This document shows, piece after piece, positions 1 to 11,291 of a stretch of 64,000 bases of DNA. The DNA lies in contig NC_058507.1 in the NCBI RefSeq assembly GCF_020382885.2, positions 498,501 through 562,500 of the forward strand. The letters are read 5' to 3'. The stretch comes from Scatophagus argus (Eukaryota > Chordata > Actinopteri > Scatophagidae). Under the pieces are notes generated by a model that was not told the DNA's origin, did no database searches, and saw nothing but the letters and a program-made list of their open reading frames with translations. Made by a program: the position numbers and the translations under genes. The number at the start of each line of letters is the position of its first letter. Position 1 is the stretch's first letter.

Positions 1-113
1 AAGGGGGAGGAGGAGGAGGAGGAGGTGTTAAAGATGATCTGGTTGTCCTACTTTTGCACTTTTCTATTTTTAGATTGTTTCTCTCTGATGACTCTGCCAA
101 TGTTTCCTGCTGA

Positions 114-2597
114 TGTCATCACACACACACTCACATACACTCACTCTCTCACACTCTCTCACACACACTCTCACACACACTCTCACACTCTCTCACACAC
201 ACACTCTCTCACACTCTCTCTCACACACTCTCACACTCTCTCACACACACTCTCACTCTCTCACACACACACTCTCTCACACACACACTCTCTCACTCTC
301 TCACACACTCTCACACTCTCTCACACACACACTCTCTCACTCTCTCACACACACTCTCACTCTCTCTCACACACACTCTCACTCTCTCTCACACACACTC
401 TCTCACTCTCTCACACACACTCTCACTCTCTCTCACACACACTCTCTCACTCTCTCACACACACTCTCTCACTCTCTCACACACTCTCTCACTCTCTCAC
501 ACACACTCTCACTCTCTCTCACACACACTCTCTCACTCTCTCACACACACTCTCTCACTCTCTCACACACACTCTCACTCTCTCTCACACACACACTCTC
601 TCACTCTCTCACACACACTCTCACTCTCTCTCACACACACTCTCTCACTCTCTCACACACACTCTCTCACTCTCTCACACACACTCTCACTCTCTCTCAC
701 ACACACTCTCTCACTCTCTCACACACACTCTCACACTCTCTCACACACACACTCTCTCACTCTCTCACACACACACTCTCACACTCTCTCACACACACAC
801 TCTCTCACTCTCTCACACACACACACTCTCACTCTCTCACACACACACTCTCTCACTCTCTCACACACACTCTCACTCTCTCTCACACACACTCTCTCAC
901 ACTCTCACACACACTCTCACACTCTCTCACACACACACTCTCTCACTCTCTCACACACACACACTCTCACACTCTCTCACACACACTCTCACACTCTCTC
1001 ACACACACACACTCTCACACACACTCTCACACTCTCTCACACACACTCTCACACTCTCTCACACACACACACTCTCACTCTCTCACACACACTCTCACAC
1101 TCTCTCTCACACACACTCTCACACACACACACTCTCACTCTCTCACACACACACTCTCACACTCTCTCACACACACACACTCTCACTCTCTCTCACACAC
1201 ACTCTCACACTCTCTCACACACACACTCTCTCACTCTCTCTCACACACACTCTCACACTCTCTCACACACACACTCTCTCACTCTCTCTCACACACACTC
1301 TCTCACTCTCTCACACACACTCTCACTCTCTCACACACACACTCTCTCACTCTTTCACACACACACTCTCACACTCTCTCACACACACTCTCACACACAC
1401 ACACTCTCACTCTCTCACACACACACACTCTCACTCTCTCTCACACACACTCTCACACTCTCTCACACACACACTCTCTCACTCTCTCTCACACACACTC
1501 TCTCACTCTCTCACACACACTCTCACTCTCTCACACACACACTCTCTCACTCTTTCACACACACACTCTCACACTCTCTCACACACACTCTCACACACAC
1601 ACACTCTCACTCTCTCACACACACTCTCTCTCACACACACTCTCACACTCTCTCACACACACACTCTCTCACTCTCTCTCACACACACTCTCACACTCTC
1701 TCACACACACACTCTCTCACTCTCTCACACACACTCTCACTCTCTCTCACACACACTCTCTCACACTCTCACACACACTCTCACACTCTCTCACACACAC
1801 ACTCTCTCACTCTCTCACACACACACACTCTCACACTCTCTCACACACACTCTCACACTCTCTCACACACACACACTCTCACACACACTCTCACACTCTC
1901 TCACACACACTCTCACACTCTCTCACACACACACACTCTCACTCTCTCACACACACTCTCACACTCTCTCTCACACACACTCTCACACACACACACTCTC
2001 ACTCTCTCACACACACACTCTCACACTCTCTCACACACACACACTCTCACTCTCTCTCACACACACTCTCACACTCTCTCACACACACACTCTCTCACTC
2101 TCTCTCACACACACTCTCACACTCTCTCACACACACACTCTCTCACTCTCTCTCACACACACTCTCTCACTCTCTCACACACACTCTCACTCTCTCACAC
2201 ACACACTCTCTCACTCTTTCACACACACACTCTCACACTCTCTCACACACACTCTCACACACACACACTCTCACTCTCTCACACACACACACTCTCACTC
2301 TCTCTCACACACACTCTCACACTCTCTCACACACACACTCTCTCACTCTCTCTCACACACACTCTCTCACTCTCTCACACACACTCTCACTCTCTCACAC
2401 ACACACTCTCTCACTCTTTCACACACACACTCTCACACTCTCTCACACACACTCTCACACACACACACTCTCACTCTCTCACACACACTCTCTCTCACAC
2501 ACACTCTCACACTCTCTCACACACACACTCTCTCACTCTCTCTCACACACACTCTCACACTCTCTCACACACACACTCTCTCACTCTCTCACACACA
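114..2597. repeat. 2.5-kb CA/CT compound satellite
   Basis: An unbroken tract made only of alternating CACACA and CTCTCT blocks, on the plus strand. It has higher-order structure. A rare CTCTTTCAC variant occurs near 1351, 1551, 2215 and 2415, giving a 200-bp spacing inside each pair and an 864-bp spacing between the pairs, so whole blocks were duplicated after the simple repeat formed. Long open frames rich in Ser, His, Thr and Leu run through it but are a by-product of the composition. A short GGA run sits at the left edge of the window. Confidence 0.95.
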
Positions 2598-2599
2598 GT

Positions 2600-3676
2600 T
2601 GTTTAAACTGATTGTGCTGCACACACATCTCTGCCTGCAGTGATTTCCATCCACTGAACGGGTTCATTTTACAGGCTAAGACAAACAGAAAGTGTTTCAT
2701 AGTTGAAAGTTGACATTTTCAATCCATAAAGTCCTAAATGACTGACGTATTTAAAACCTCGTTCATTCTGTGTGACACCGTGGTGAGGAGGAGGAGGCTG
2801 TGAAGAAGGTTTCCATGTGCTTTCATCTCATCCTGCTCAGCTGCTTTCCACCCGTTCGTCCACTCAGCGACGAGTTCGGCGTGCAAAACACCTCCTAAAT
2901 AAAGGAATCACAGTCCCTGCCGTCGAGGCGCTCACAGTCACCGAAAACCAGGATTCAGACCAAATCCAGTCCTGTGGACAACCACTACAGGTGAGGACAC
3001 GTTCAGCAGTGTCAGCAGGTGAACAGGTGTGTGTGCGTGGTGTGTGTCTGATCACTGTGGCCAAAACATAATTGATTTTGTGCTCACAACAGGCCTCAGA
3101 TTACCAGACCAGCAGACAGCAGCTGCGTCTGACCTGCAGCACCTGAATGCACCGAACAAACAAACAAACAAACTGTGGAAACATCCTCTGGCTCAGAGCA
3201 AACAGATAAACTGCACTCACTGTCACCTTCACACCTGCCGCCACTCACCGACTGACGAGCAGCAACACCTGAGATCATGAACGGCAGGTGAGTTCACGAC
3301 CAAACGAGAAGTGTCAAACTGCTCATTTCCTCCGTGTTTAAACACCTTCAGCAGGAAACACTCCTACGTCGCTGTGTGTTACAGGACACCTTCAGTGTGA
3401 GCTGGAAACGCCAGACCCACCGGGTGTCTCGTCCATCGTCAGGTTGCGTCCACGCGACAACGAGCAGCACACACACCAACATGGAAACACACTGACCTCC
3501 TGCAGAGAACATCAGGGATCTGTTTCCTCCCCTTTAACGCACTAATCCCTCCATCCCTTTAATTCAGGAAATGGTTTTCTCACAAACACACACGCACGCA
3601 CACACAGCAGTTAAATCAGGCTGAGCTCCTGCTGCCTTCTGAGAGTCACTGCTCTACTGTACAGTCCTGAGGCTGA

Positions 3677-3711
<35 letters not shown>

Positions 3712-4775
3712 TGATGTACACTCTGACTCATCCTCCAGCAGAGTAGAGCTTCTCTCCCTCTGCACACTCATCCACTGTGTGTGTGTGTGTGTGTGTATGA
3801 TGTCGTGTGTGAAAACAGGCTTTAAAAACGTGAGCGTCTGACCTCAGATCAGCTCACTCGTGGTACTGAAGTAAAGGTGCACAGCTCAGAACAGCAGCGT
3901 GCTAAGCTACCCTGAGGACAATCTGCTGTCTGCTAGTCCTCTGTCCAAACGGGCTCACTTGGCTTGTGATCGGAAGTGTGTTCAGACTTATAACTTCAGT
4001 CCAACTCACCATCTGCCCAAAAGCCAGTCTGAGATTTAGTCTCGTCCAAAAACCAGAAAATATTTTCTTCATAAAATCTGATCCAGCTTCACAAAACCAG
4101 TGACAGCTGGTGTGTATGAGTCAGTGTTCTTTGACTTTTAACATCTCTGCATGAACAAATCAAAAACTGCTGCACCACTGAAGTCATTCACACAACGGAC
4201 AGCCTTAAACTGAGTCCATGTAAACTGAACTGATCTGAGACCTGATTTCATCCGTCAGATGGCTTTGATTTATTTATGCCAGAGCAGAAGTGGAGAGGAG
4301 ACACGGACATGCAACTAAATATTAAAACCTCTATCTGTCCCAGATCCAGATCTGTCCCCTTCTCACACAGGTTCACTCTAAACCTGTGTCGCTGTCTACT
4401 GATCTCAGGTCAGATTTATCTTCATTGTTTTATTCATGTCAAAGTAAAGATTTTTTCATCCTCTCTCTTTCTGTTATGTAAGCTCCGTCACTATTTGTGG
4501 AGTGGAGGATCTCTCAGAGGAAGCTGCAGTCAGTGGGACGGCTAAAAATAACTTCAGACATCTGATTGGCTACAACACGGGGCTCCTTCTGCATACGTAA
4601 TGAGGCCAAGGAAAAAGAGGGATGAATGAAACCCAGCAGCACGATTCTACGCCGATCAGTGTGCCATGTGTGCAAATGAGACATCTGATTGGCTCATTTG
4701 AACAGCAATAACCAATCATTGTGAGGCATCACTGTGGCTGCTCTCTGACTATCTCAAGGAAATTCAATCGAATGC
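2600..4775. other. Intergenic, no gene seen
   Basis: No conserved coding frame was found on either strand. It contains two TG dinucleotide runs (about 3680-3710 and 3775-3797). The rest is unique-looking, vertebrate-type non-coding sequence. Confidence 0.6.
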
Positions 4776-6710
4776 AACTGGACTTAGTTATTTGTCTTTG
4801 AAGACGTTTCACCTCTCATCCAAGAGGCTTCATCAGTTCATGCTCGCTTGACTAGGCTGGGACTAGTCCAACTAGCTGGTGTGGAGACCCAGGTATTTAA
4901 CCTCTGTGGAGGCATTCACATGACCAGTGGTGTCATAGGCTCGTTTAGTGTTCCATTGTGACAAACGACAGTCGTTGAGACAGTCGTTGGGGATGGTAAA
5001 GTTGGTTTCGACTTCGTTACTGCTCTGTTGTGTTGTAACGACAGTCGTTAGAGTCACATGGGGTCCTTTGTGAATGGCAGTTTTCCTTAGAGGCTAAGTT
5101 GTGGAATCTCCTGGGAAGAGATGAAAGGGCAGCATTGTAAATTGGAGATAGGTGGTGTCGCAGACCTCCTCCTCTGTTGAGAGATGGTTTTTCTAATTTC
5201 ACATAGATGGCTTCTTTTACTCCTCTTTCAAACCATCTATCCTCTCTGTCCAAGATGTGGACATTGTTGTCCTCAAAGGAGTGAGCTTTCTCCTTCAGGT
5301 GTAGGTATACAGCAGAATCTAGGCCTGAGGAGTTGGGCCTCCTGTGCTGATACATGCGCTTGTGTAGTGGTTGTTTAGTTTCACCAATGTAGAGGTCTTT
5401 GCATTCCTCATTGCATTGGACAGCATACACCAGATTGCTTTTTTGAGTGTGTGGTGTTCTGTCTTTGGGATGTACCAGTTTCTGTCTGAGTGTGTTGCTG
5501 GGTTTGAAATACACGGGGATCCGGTGCTTGCTGAAGATCCTCCTGAGTTTTTCTGATACCCCAGATACATATGGGATGACTATGTTGTTTCTTTTGTTCT
5601 GTTTTTCCTCCTCAACCACCTTGGTGGTGTTCTTCCTGGAACCAGCTGCAGTTTTCACAAAGGTCCAACTGGGATAACCACACGTTTTGAGGGCATCCCT
5701 CAGGTGTTCATGTTCTTCCCCTTGGGCCTGTGAGCTGGTGGGTACCTTATCAGCTCTGTGTTGCAGAGTTCTGATAACACCAAGTTTGTGTTCCAAAGGG
5801 TGGTGTGAGTCGAAAAGGAGGTATTGGTCTGTGTGTGTGGGTTTCCTGTATACCCCAATGTGGAGGCTCCTGTCCTTTTCTATATGGACGTCACAGTCTA
5901 AGAAGGGCAAACTATTATCTTTAACATCTTCTCTGGTGAACTTGATGTTCCTGTCCACTGAGTTGATATGTTCAGTAAAGGCTTGCACTTCTTTCGTTTT
6001 GATTTTGACCCACGTGTCATCCACATATCTGAACCAGTGGCTCGGTGTTGCTCCCTCAAAGGAGTTCAGGGCCCTGCGTTCCACTTCCTCCATGTATAAG
6101 TTGGCCACAATGGGAGATACTGGTGAACCCATGGCACAGCCATGTTTTTGTCTGTAAAATTTGCCATTGAACTGGAAATATGTGGTGTTTAGGCACAAAT
6201 CCAGGAGTTGGCATATGTGTTCTGGTCTGAGTTTTGTTCTGTCCTGGAGAGAGTCGTCCTGTGTAAGACGCTCTCTTACTGTTTCCAAAGCTTCCGTGGT
6301 TGGTATACAAGTGAACAGAGAAGTCACGTCGTAGGATACCATGGTTTCATCTGGATCCATTTTTAAGTTCCGGACTTTGTTCACAAATTCAATGGAATTT
6401 TGTATATGGTGGGGGGTGTTGCCCACCAAGGGAGCCAGGATGTTCGCCACGTGTTTGGCAATGTGGTAGGTGACCGAGTTAATGCTGCTGACAATGGGTC
6501 TGAGTGGAGCCCCTTCTTTGTGACTGGTTATTTAAGCTGGTAGAGGTGATGAGGGTCATTAAAGGGTCTGATAGGCCGTTGACCCCGCCCCCCATGCTGT
6601 TAACTGAATTGTTGTGGCCACCAGGTGGATGTAATGACCCACTTCAGGGATGAGCCTATAGGCTCACAGCCCCTTTTGTTTAGGCCTTCAATACCCACAG
6701 AGGTTAAATA
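4776..6710 (-). mobile_element. Penelope-like retroelement, 5'-truncated
   Basis: Contains a reverse transcriptase plus GIY-YIG endonuclease frame on the minus strand. Its 3' terminal 95 bp (4776-4870) recur almost exactly at 20639-20733, which fixes the element's 3' end. A 16-bp inverted match flanks the coding part (4894-4909 and 6695-6710), as can arise from partial inverted terminal repeats in Penelope elements. The reading frame is lost around 6531, where upstream sequence continues in another frame, so this copy is damaged or truncated at its 5' end. The exact 5' boundary is uncertain. Confidence 0.85.
5017..6531 (-). CDS. Penelope-type reverse transcriptase with GIY-YIG endonuclease (partial)
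   Basis: About 500 residues on the minus strand, open from a stop at 6532-6534 to a stop at 5017. In order it shows an RPIVSS-type RT motif near the start, YDVTSLFTCIP, KHGCAMGSPVSPIVANLYME, then the catalytic YVDDTW, the thumb, and a C-terminal GIY-YIG nuclease with the motif LYIGETKQPLHKRMYQHRR preceded by a pair of cysteines. The RT plus C-terminal GIY-YIG arrangement is diagnostic of Penelope-like elements. The N-terminal part of the RT is missing or frameshifted and there is no ATG at the upstream end, so it is an incomplete copy. Within the remaining frame I see no stop codon, which suggests a fairly recent insertion. Confidence 0.9.
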   Translation of the reverse strand: MTSHKEGAPLRPIVSSINSVTYHIAKHVANILAPLVGNTPHHIQNSIEFVNKVRNLKMDPDETMVSYDVTSLFTCIPTTEALETVRERLTQDDSLQDRTKLRPEHICQLLDLCLNTTYFQFNGKFYRQKHGCAMGSPVSPIVANLYMEEVERRALNSFEGATPSHWFRYVDDTWVKIKTKEVQAFTEHINSVDRNIKFTREDVKDNSLPFLDCDVHIEKDRSLHIGVYRKPTHTDQYLLFDSHHPLEHKLGVIRTLQHRADKVPTSSQAQGEEHEHLRDALKTCGYPSWTFVKTAAGSRKNTTKVVEEEKQNKRNNIVIPYVSGVSEKLRRIFSKHRIPVYFKPSNTLRQKLVHPKDRTPHTQKSNLVYAVQCNEECKDLYIGETKQPLHKRMYQHRRPNSSGLDSAVYLHLKEKAHSFEDNNVHILDREDRWFERGVKEAIYVKLEKPSLNRGGGLRHHLSPIYNAALSSLPRRFHNLASKENCHSQRTPCDSNDCRYNTTEQ

Positions 6711-6817
6711 CTCTGCACTAACTGCTCTAACCCTAAACCTCACCTCTTCTCATGAGGAGGTTCCTGGGTCCTAAAAGAGATCCCAGAAGTCCTTGAGGAG
6801 GTTGAAGAGGTCACATC

Positions 6818-7164
6818 AGAAGAAGAAGAAGAATCACTTTATTGACAGTATATATATTTTTACACACACACACTGAATTCGTCTTCTGCATTTGACCCAT
6901 CCTTAGTTGAACACACACATGCAACACCCGGCAAATTACATGCAGTGAAACACACACAGGAGCAGTGGGCAGCATCAAGCGCCCGGGGAGCAAACTGGGG
7001 GGTTAAGTGCCTTGCTCAAGGGCACATCAGCCGGCTAACGGAGGGGTGGAGCATTTGTCGCATTAATCACTCCACCACACCCAAAGTTTTCCTGCCCCTC
7101 CGGTGGGGGAATCGAACCGGTGACCCTCCGAGCCGCTTCTCCAACCTCCAGGCCACGGCTGCCC
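6818..7164 (-). mobile_element. tRNA-derived SINE, copy 1
   Basis: Minus-strand element. Its head has an RNA polymerase III B box (GGTTCGATTCC, plus coordinates 7108-7118) and an A-box-like region near 7150. The body ends in a TCAATAAAGTGATTC motif followed by a TTC-repeat tail (6818-6835). It matches the copy at 27580-27918 along its length, in opposite orientation. Confidence 0.85.
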
Positions 7165-9300
7165 TCACGGCAGCTCAGATGTCCTTGAGGATAAGTTCTA
7201 GATGTCCCAAAGAGAGTTCCAGATGTCCCTGAAAAAATCTGAGGGTGTCTTGAGGAGCGTCCACAGGTTGTGGAAAAGTTGCCAGCAGTCTTCTATGGAT
7301 TTCCAGAGGTCCTTGAAAGGGTCATACAAGAGGCCTCATGGGTTCCCAAGGGCCTTAAAAGGGCCAGGGAAAAGTTACCAGAAATCACGGCTAAGGTTGC
7401 AGGGGAGAAAAATCTAGAGGTACGTGAGGATCTCCTGCAGGTCCTTGAGGGGGTTCTAGAGGTCCTTGAGAAGTCCTTGAGTAAGTTAAGTGTAACCTAG
7501 TGTAAGCATAAGTGCTGTTCCTATGGTGACCTGCAGTGTGTGAGGTGATTCTGTTCATGATGATGAATCTAAAGTGCCGCAGACACAATAATAACAATCA
7601 GAGAAGAAGAAGCCGTTCTTCTTCTCTCCTAACAGCGACCCTGATGGCCACCAAGCTGTTAGCACGCGCTGCACGGCATCTCCATCACCACTGCACTCAC
7701 GCTGTAATTATCAGCCAAACACATCATCACTCACTCCATCATGGAGGAGACGTCTCTCCTGACAGTGGAGTCACGTGACCTTACTGATTACTCAGCACAT
7801 GCAGCACGTTAACAAGACAACGGCGGCGTAACGTTTCTCCTCTTCTGGTGGAGGTTAACCTCCTCGTTTCAGCTCCACCTCCTGCCCCAGTGGAGGTGGA
7901 AGGAGGTGTGACTGTGGTCTCTGGCAGTGAAGTGGTCATGTCTTACTCAGCTCATGAGTGATGTAAGGATAAGGATAACAATGTGTGTACTGTGTTCAAC
8001 ATGAGCTGCGTGGTGTCGTCACTCCACAGCTAACCTTCCTGAAGGTCCTCAGTCTGCCTCTGGGTACAGAAGCCCACACTGATGTGCTGCACAGGCCGAC
8101 CGCTCAGCGGGCGTTAACAGCACGTTCTGTTCAGCAATCTCACAGGAGAAGTGAAGTGTGAGAACCTGTTGAGGTGAGCCGAACGTGTCCACCTGTTTCC
8201 TCCCGGTGTCTGCATCATGGCTGCGGGCTGCAGCTGATCCTGAATCAGCCTGCAGAGCTCACAGGCTGACAGCTTACATAAGCACACTGTACACCGTGTA
8301 TTATTCTCCAAACATGGCTGTAATCCTCACGCCGGGGCACAAGCCAAGCTGCTGTGACGCTGCTACGGGTTAACGTTTCCTCCTTCGTCGCGATCACACG
8401 TCTGCTCGTGCTCACGTTCGTCTGTAGCGAGCTGACAGACAGACGTCACGTCACTCAGCTCTGGATCAAGGGAAAGGCACAGTGAAGCTCTGACGACCAT
8501 GAGTCAGCATTTCAGTGTTACTGCTGATGAAGGTTTGTCCATACTGGACGAGTCGCACCCTCACTGTTTAAACATCAAATTCAAGGACATTTCAAGGGCT
8601 TTCCAGGCCAGCAGGCTTTTGAGAAGAGAGGGTGGCTTGAACATGCTGTGATGCAGACAGTCTTTGTAAATGTCTTTGGTCAGTCCTGGAATTCACATGT
8701 TCCAGGCAGGGCGGCTGAACGCAGCCTGTAGCACTAAGTCAAAAAATATCAAAAGAACTTCTGTTTATGTTTTTGCACAAATTCAAGCACTTTCAATGTC
8801 TCTTTCTGTTTGTGCACCTAATGTGAAAGCACTGAGGAGACAGGAGTGAGAGCTCCTGTCTGTGATTAAATCTCTCATTTCAGATGTTTTCCACACGCTC
8901 CATATCGTCTCTCTCCGCCGCAGGACGTACAGTCCTCAGCCACTCGTATGACGAATCACGATGAGCAGCGTCCTCCATGAATCACCACACACACTCGTAC
9001 AGTGGATTCGTGTGTGTCAGTGTGATGAGTGAGGATGTAAACTTCCTGTGCCTCCATATGAATCACAGCCAAACATAAAAATATGTGACACACACACACA
9101 TCATGAAGCCCGTCGGCGTGTTGCTCTACATTAAATGTCATTACTGCACATCCTCAGCACTCCGACAGCCATATTTCTTTCATCTCCACCTTCCCCTCAG
9201 CTCCCAGCATGCAATGGGAGGAGATTTACTCATTTGATCAGGCTGGAGAATTCAGATGTTAACAAGGAGCCGAGAGCTGGAAGAGAAGAAGGAGAAGAAA
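7165..9300. other. Intergenic, no gene seen
   Basis: Short direct similarities of the type AGGTCCTTGAGG recur between about 6780 and 7490, on both sides of the SINE. They look like a degenerate short repeat that the SINE inserted into. From 7500 to 9300 I see no coding or structured feature. Confidence 0.5.
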
Positions 9301-9308
9301 AATGACCT

Positions 9309-9835
9309 GTCTCCTCCTCTCCTTCTCTCTCCTCCTCTCCTCTCCTTCTCTCTCCTCCTCTCCTCTCCTTCTCTCTCCTCCTGTCTCCTCTCCTCCTCTC
9401 CTCCCTCCTCCTCTCCCCTCCTGTCTCCTCCTCTCCTCCTCTCCTTCTCTCCTGTCTCCTCCTCTCCTCTCTCCTCCTCTCCTTCTCTCCTGTCTCCTCC
9501 TCTCCTCTCCTCCTCTCTCCTCCTCTCCTGTGTCCTCCTCTCCTTCTCTCCTGTCTCCTCCTCTCCTCTCCTCTCCTCTCCTCTCTCTCCCCCTCTCCTC
9601 CTCTCCTGTCTCCTCTTCTCCTCTCCTCTCTCTCCTCCTCTCCTGTCTCCTCTCCTCCTCTCCTGTCTCCTCCTCTCCTCTCCTCTCTCCTCTTCTCCTC
9701 TCCTCTCTCTCCTCCTCTCCTCTCTCCTCCTCTCCTGTCTCCTATTCTCCTCTCCTGTCTTCTCCTCTCCTCTCTCTCCTCCTCTCCTGTCTCCTCTCCT
9801 CCTCTCCTGTGTCCTCCTCTCCCCTCCTCCTGTCG
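9309..9835. repeat. CTCCT polypyrimidine tract
   Basis: About 525 bp of nearly pure pyrimidine on the plus strand, built from CTCCTCTCCT, CTCCTGTCTC and CTCTCTCCT words. Long mirror-symmetric pyrimidine stretches of this kind can form triplex DNA. The open frames on both strands (Ser/Pro/Leu-rich or Arg/Glu-rich) are composition artefacts. Confidence 0.95.
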
Positions 9836-11237
9836 GAGCTGTTCCTTCTCCTCCACTGGTCAGGCCGGCCGTGAGGATTCCTCAATAAATCCAAACAGAC
9901 ATTCTGGTTAATTTCTTCACCCAAATGGTTAGTGGAACAGAAAAGGGCCCGTCACACTGGCTGGTAGGCAAACAGAGATGTTCGCAGAGACGGGAAGTGT
10001 CACTCCACCTCTACTTCTCACAAACAGTCAGAGCCAACCGGCAAAACAAACAGAGGGAAAGTGCACGTAGTCCCTGTTAAGTACCTGATCTACGATGAGA
10101 GGGAGGTCCCACTCTGATCTGAGAGCAGAAACCACAAACGTCGGCCATGTGTTTTTACCAAAAATGTTTTATTGCTGTCTTTCATGCTGACGTTGATCAG
10201 CATGTAAATCTACAGCCATTTTAGTCTGTAGTGTGAGGACTGTGGGAGAAGAATCAATTGTCATACTTTTTTCTGTCCAGAATTACAAGGTAATAAACCA
10301 AGAGACGTGTCCCTACACCATCCGACCCACAGACCGAGTGGCATCCCGAAGAACCTGAAGAGCTGCCAAAACCTCCTCTGCAGTCAGAACCAGGTGCTTT
10401 TGTCCTGCAGGTCACCGCAGTAGTCAGTCAGCTGATCACTTTCTTCTTCTGCTTCTAGAAACAGCAGCTGAACACTGGAGCAGGAAGTCATTAATGAAAT
10501 CAGCAGCTTTAGCACTGAGTCCAAAGGAAACATTTGTCTTTCCAACACACATTCCGATGTGAACATCCAGAGTTCAAGCCTGTTGCGTACTGTATGTTTT
10601 CACATCTGATCCAGGACATTTGTGCTGAGCCCTGGACAGTTTCTCCAGCTGCTCACAGGACGGCGATTCGCTTTTCTTCTGAATGTTATTTGGTGAATTT
10701 ATGTTTTACATGTTTGTTGTTAGAGCGAGTAAAGCACTGAAAAACAGGCGTTTTCACACCCGCTGGAAGCAGCAGCGACAGTCTCGCCGTCTCCACTATC
10801 TGTCCATTCCTCAGTGACTTGAGAGAGGAGCTCCTCCTCCTCCTCCTCCTCCTCCTCCTCCTCCTCTCATGGAGCAGCCGGCCAGCAGGAAACGGGAGGC
10901 GGGCCAGCAGCACTTCCAGTTATCTGCTGCGCTCCATCCTCATTACCACACATTAACACTTATTAACACAGTAAACCCACAGCTAATGGCTTGATAAACA
11001 CAGGAACACACTGGGAGGAGGAGGGTGAACAGTGGCGGTGTGAGCGGCGTTTCCTGTCGGGGAGGAAACACTCTACAGCTGTGATTAAAGGGGGAATTAA
11101 AAAAACAATTATAATTAAACCCAATTTACCCGAGAAGGTAACGTGAGATCAGGTCACACACGCAGAGTTAATGACTTCCTCAAAGGTGGAAAATGTGCTG
11201 ATTTATGTCTCCAGCCACTCACAGCTCTTCATCCCAC

Positions 11238-11291
<54 letters not shown>

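Noticed and set aside
25-2643. 872-codon Ser/His/Thr/Leu open frame
   Set aside because: It lies entirely in the CA/CT satellite, which lacks stop codons by composition. Two overlapping frames give equally long products.
9230-9888. Arg/Glu-rich and Ser/Pro/Leu-rich frames
   Set aside because: Both are translations of the CTCCT pyrimidine tract on opposite strands, with no conserved domain.
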